A stretch of DNA of 6,770 nucleotides from assembly GCA_001873075.1 (NCBI GenBank), contig MNYL01000262.1:1-6770 (forward strand). The letters run 5' to 3'. Origin of the DNA: Fibrobacteres bacterium CG2_30_45_31 (GTDB lineage Bacteria; Fibrobacterota; Fibrobacteria; Fibrobacterales; Fibrobacteraceae). The notes below the pieces were generated by a model, which was not told where the DNA came from, ran no database searches, and was given only the letters and a program-made list of their open reading frames with translations. Positions 5,819 through 6,770 of the stretch are shown here, in pieces. The first letter of the stretch is position 1, and every line of letters starts with the position of its first letter. A program made the translations under genes and the position numbers.

Positions 5819-6604
5819 TCACTTCATCGCCGTCCTCACCGCTGCTTCTAGGGCGGCATCGTTGGGAACGCCGCTCCACACCTGTAGAATGTATCCCTCA
5901 CTATCGAGAAGTATGAGTGTGGGTACCGCAGAAATCCCGTAACGGCGCCACATTCCCTCGTCTGCATCACGGTAAAGCGGGTACGGCGAAGGATGTTCTT
6001 TGTAGAAATCGTTGAGAACACCTTGGGCTTCGCTCGAAACACCGATCACTTCTAAGCCCTCTTTACCGAGTTTTTCATACAAGCGCTCCAGTTTGGGGAT
6101 GGTCATGCGGCAAGGTCCGCACCACGTCGCCCAAAAATCAAGAAGTGTTACCTTTGGCTTTTTTTGACGTTTCTCTCTGTTGGCATAGAAATTTTTTCCA
6201 AAGGCTACCGCTTTGCTACCGATAGCAGAACCGGTGAGACTTGATATATCGTCGGGGCGCTCCGTGAGTTTCACATTCAAAGAGATCTCTTTGCCCCCGC
6301 GATCCACGCCGAGTTTGATCGTTTCCCCTACTTTGGCTTTGGCCACGCGTTTCTGAATAACAGAAACATCGGTAAGCGGCAAACCATCCACAGCGATTAT
6401 TTTATCCCCAATCGCAATGCCCGCAGACAAGCCACCGGAACTCGGGTGAACGCCTTGAATTTCCAAGGCGATATGATTTTTATAAGGCATCTTTTTGAAA
6501 GTGAGTCCCAGCCAAGGAGCAGCAAAAGACTGCATACAAAAGAATAACGAAAAGAAAATAATTCCTCTGAGAGGTTTAGAAAAAGAGAATGGTAACTGAG
6601 CCAT
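5819..6604 (-). CDS. Exported PDZ-thioredoxin fusion protein (TlpA/ResA-like)
   Basis: The 261-residue product has a signal peptide with a hydrophobic core at about 14-24 and a likely cleavage after SFA (residue 28). A PDZ domain follows (about 31-115) with GLSAGIAIGDKIIAVDG (58-74), the usual PDZ turn and strand. After a lysine-rich linker near 143-151 comes a thioredoxin fold (about 152-261) with DFWATWCGPC (active-site Cys162 and Cys165) and the cis-proline motif AVPT (226-229). It should be a periplasmic or envelope thiol-disulfide oxidoreductase. PDZ may dock it to exposed C-termini of clients. The start at 6604 is preceded by a weak GGTGAT and fits the signal peptide. An uncertain upstream frame overlaps its first 29 nt. 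It reads the same way as the heme-protein pair but is separated by 214 nt with structure, so a shared transcript is not assumed. Domain calls are firm; partner and exact role are inference. Confidence 0.93.
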   Translation of the reverse strand: MAQLPFSFSKPLRGIIFFSLFFCMQSFAAPWLGLTFKKMPYKNHIALEIQGVHPSSGGLSAGIAIGDKIIAVDGLPLTDVSVIQKRVAKAKVGETIKLGVDRGGKEISLNVKLTERPDDISSLTGSAIGSKAVAFGKNFYANREKRQKKPKVTLLDFWATWCGPCRMTIPKLERLYEKLGKEGLEVIGVSSEAQGVLNDFYKEHPSPYPLYRDADEGMWRRYGISAVPTLILLDSEGYILQVWSGVPNDAALEAAVRTAMK

Positions 6605-6770
6605 GGATCACCGTTTGTGCTGTTTTAGTAAGGTATTCTTGTTCGCGCCCCAAGCTTTCGCCGATGAGGTAAGAAAGTCGAATGGCTGTGCGAAAAGCAA
6701 AATGAGCTTTTTTCCAAGGGAGAATATCCCGCCCGTAGCTGAGAGAAATTCGGGGCGCTTTTTCCCAGGA
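6576..6770 (-). CDS. Possible 3' end of a gene running off the right edge
   Basis: On the minus strand a frame is open from the window edge for 64 codons to the TAA at 6576-6578. It overlaps the start of the PDZ-thioredoxin gene by 29 nt. The predicted end is SYGRDILPWKKAHF... through RLSYLIGESLGREQEYL, which looks like an amphipathic helical C-terminus, but I recognise no family. Caution is needed: the other two minus-strand frames here are also open for about 50 codons, so openness alone proves little. A competing frame ends in the TGA at 6609-6611, just before the ATG at 6604. If either is real, the PDZ-thioredoxin gene is a downstream member of an operon. Confidence 0.35.
   Translation of the reverse strand, partial: SWEKAPRISLSYGRDILPWKKAHFAFRTAIRLSYLIGESLGREQEYLTKTAQTVIHGSVTILFF

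Noticed and set aside
5848..6042. 64-codon minus-strand frame inside the PDZ-thioredoxin gene
   Set aside because: It is a shifted frame over the thioredoxin domain, whose motifs are intact in the other frame.
1..6770. CRISPR array
   Set aside because: No regularly spaced direct repeats of array type. The only direct repeat is the two-copy trp junction.

Overview
The window looks like a bacterial chromosome fragment of mixed base composition. It carries the end of a tryptophan biosynthesis operon (trpB-trpA, + strand), then a convergent block of minus-strand envelope genes. Both trp genes have well-placed GGAGG-like ribosome binding sites and G+C-rich codons. The two middle genes are clearly richer in A+T and resemble a membrane-protein/heme-protein pair I associate mainly with Bacteroidota. 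The wording of TrpB and TrpA suggests a Fibrobacterota-like or other FCB-group bacterium. That assignment is an inference from memory of the families, not a search result.

Layout: 1-1253 is trpB, cut by the left edge. 1250-2077 is trpA, coupled to trpB by an ATGA overlap. The junction holds a diverged in-frame tandem duplication: the end of trpB, the ribosome binding site and the start of trpA occur twice, 69 nt apart. A bulged hairpin at 2089-2128 separates trpA from the convergent block. 3706-5604 encodes a large polytopic membrane protein of the DUF6057 type. 2154-3695, 10 nt downstream of it, encodes a membrane-anchored protein with one c-type heme motif (CMNCH) and a TolB/PD40-like beta-propeller. 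A perfect 10-bp inverted repeat around a TATA-like element precedes this pair. 5605-5818 is non-coding and rich in dyads. 5819-6604 is an exported PDZ-thioredoxin fusion. 6576-6770 may be the 3' end of one more minus-strand gene that runs off the right edge.

How the genes fit together: TrpB and TrpA form the tryptophan synthase complex, which makes tryptophan from indole-3-glycerol phosphate and serine. The membrane protein and the heme-propeller protein are probably one transcription unit and one functional unit in the cytoplasmic membrane and periplasm, with unknown function. The PDZ-thioredoxin protein would act in the same compartment. It could in principle serve thiol chemistry there, including heme-site cysteines, but only its proximity suggests this. 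The most interesting items are the two-gene DUF6057/heme-propeller module and the duplicated trpB/trpA junction.
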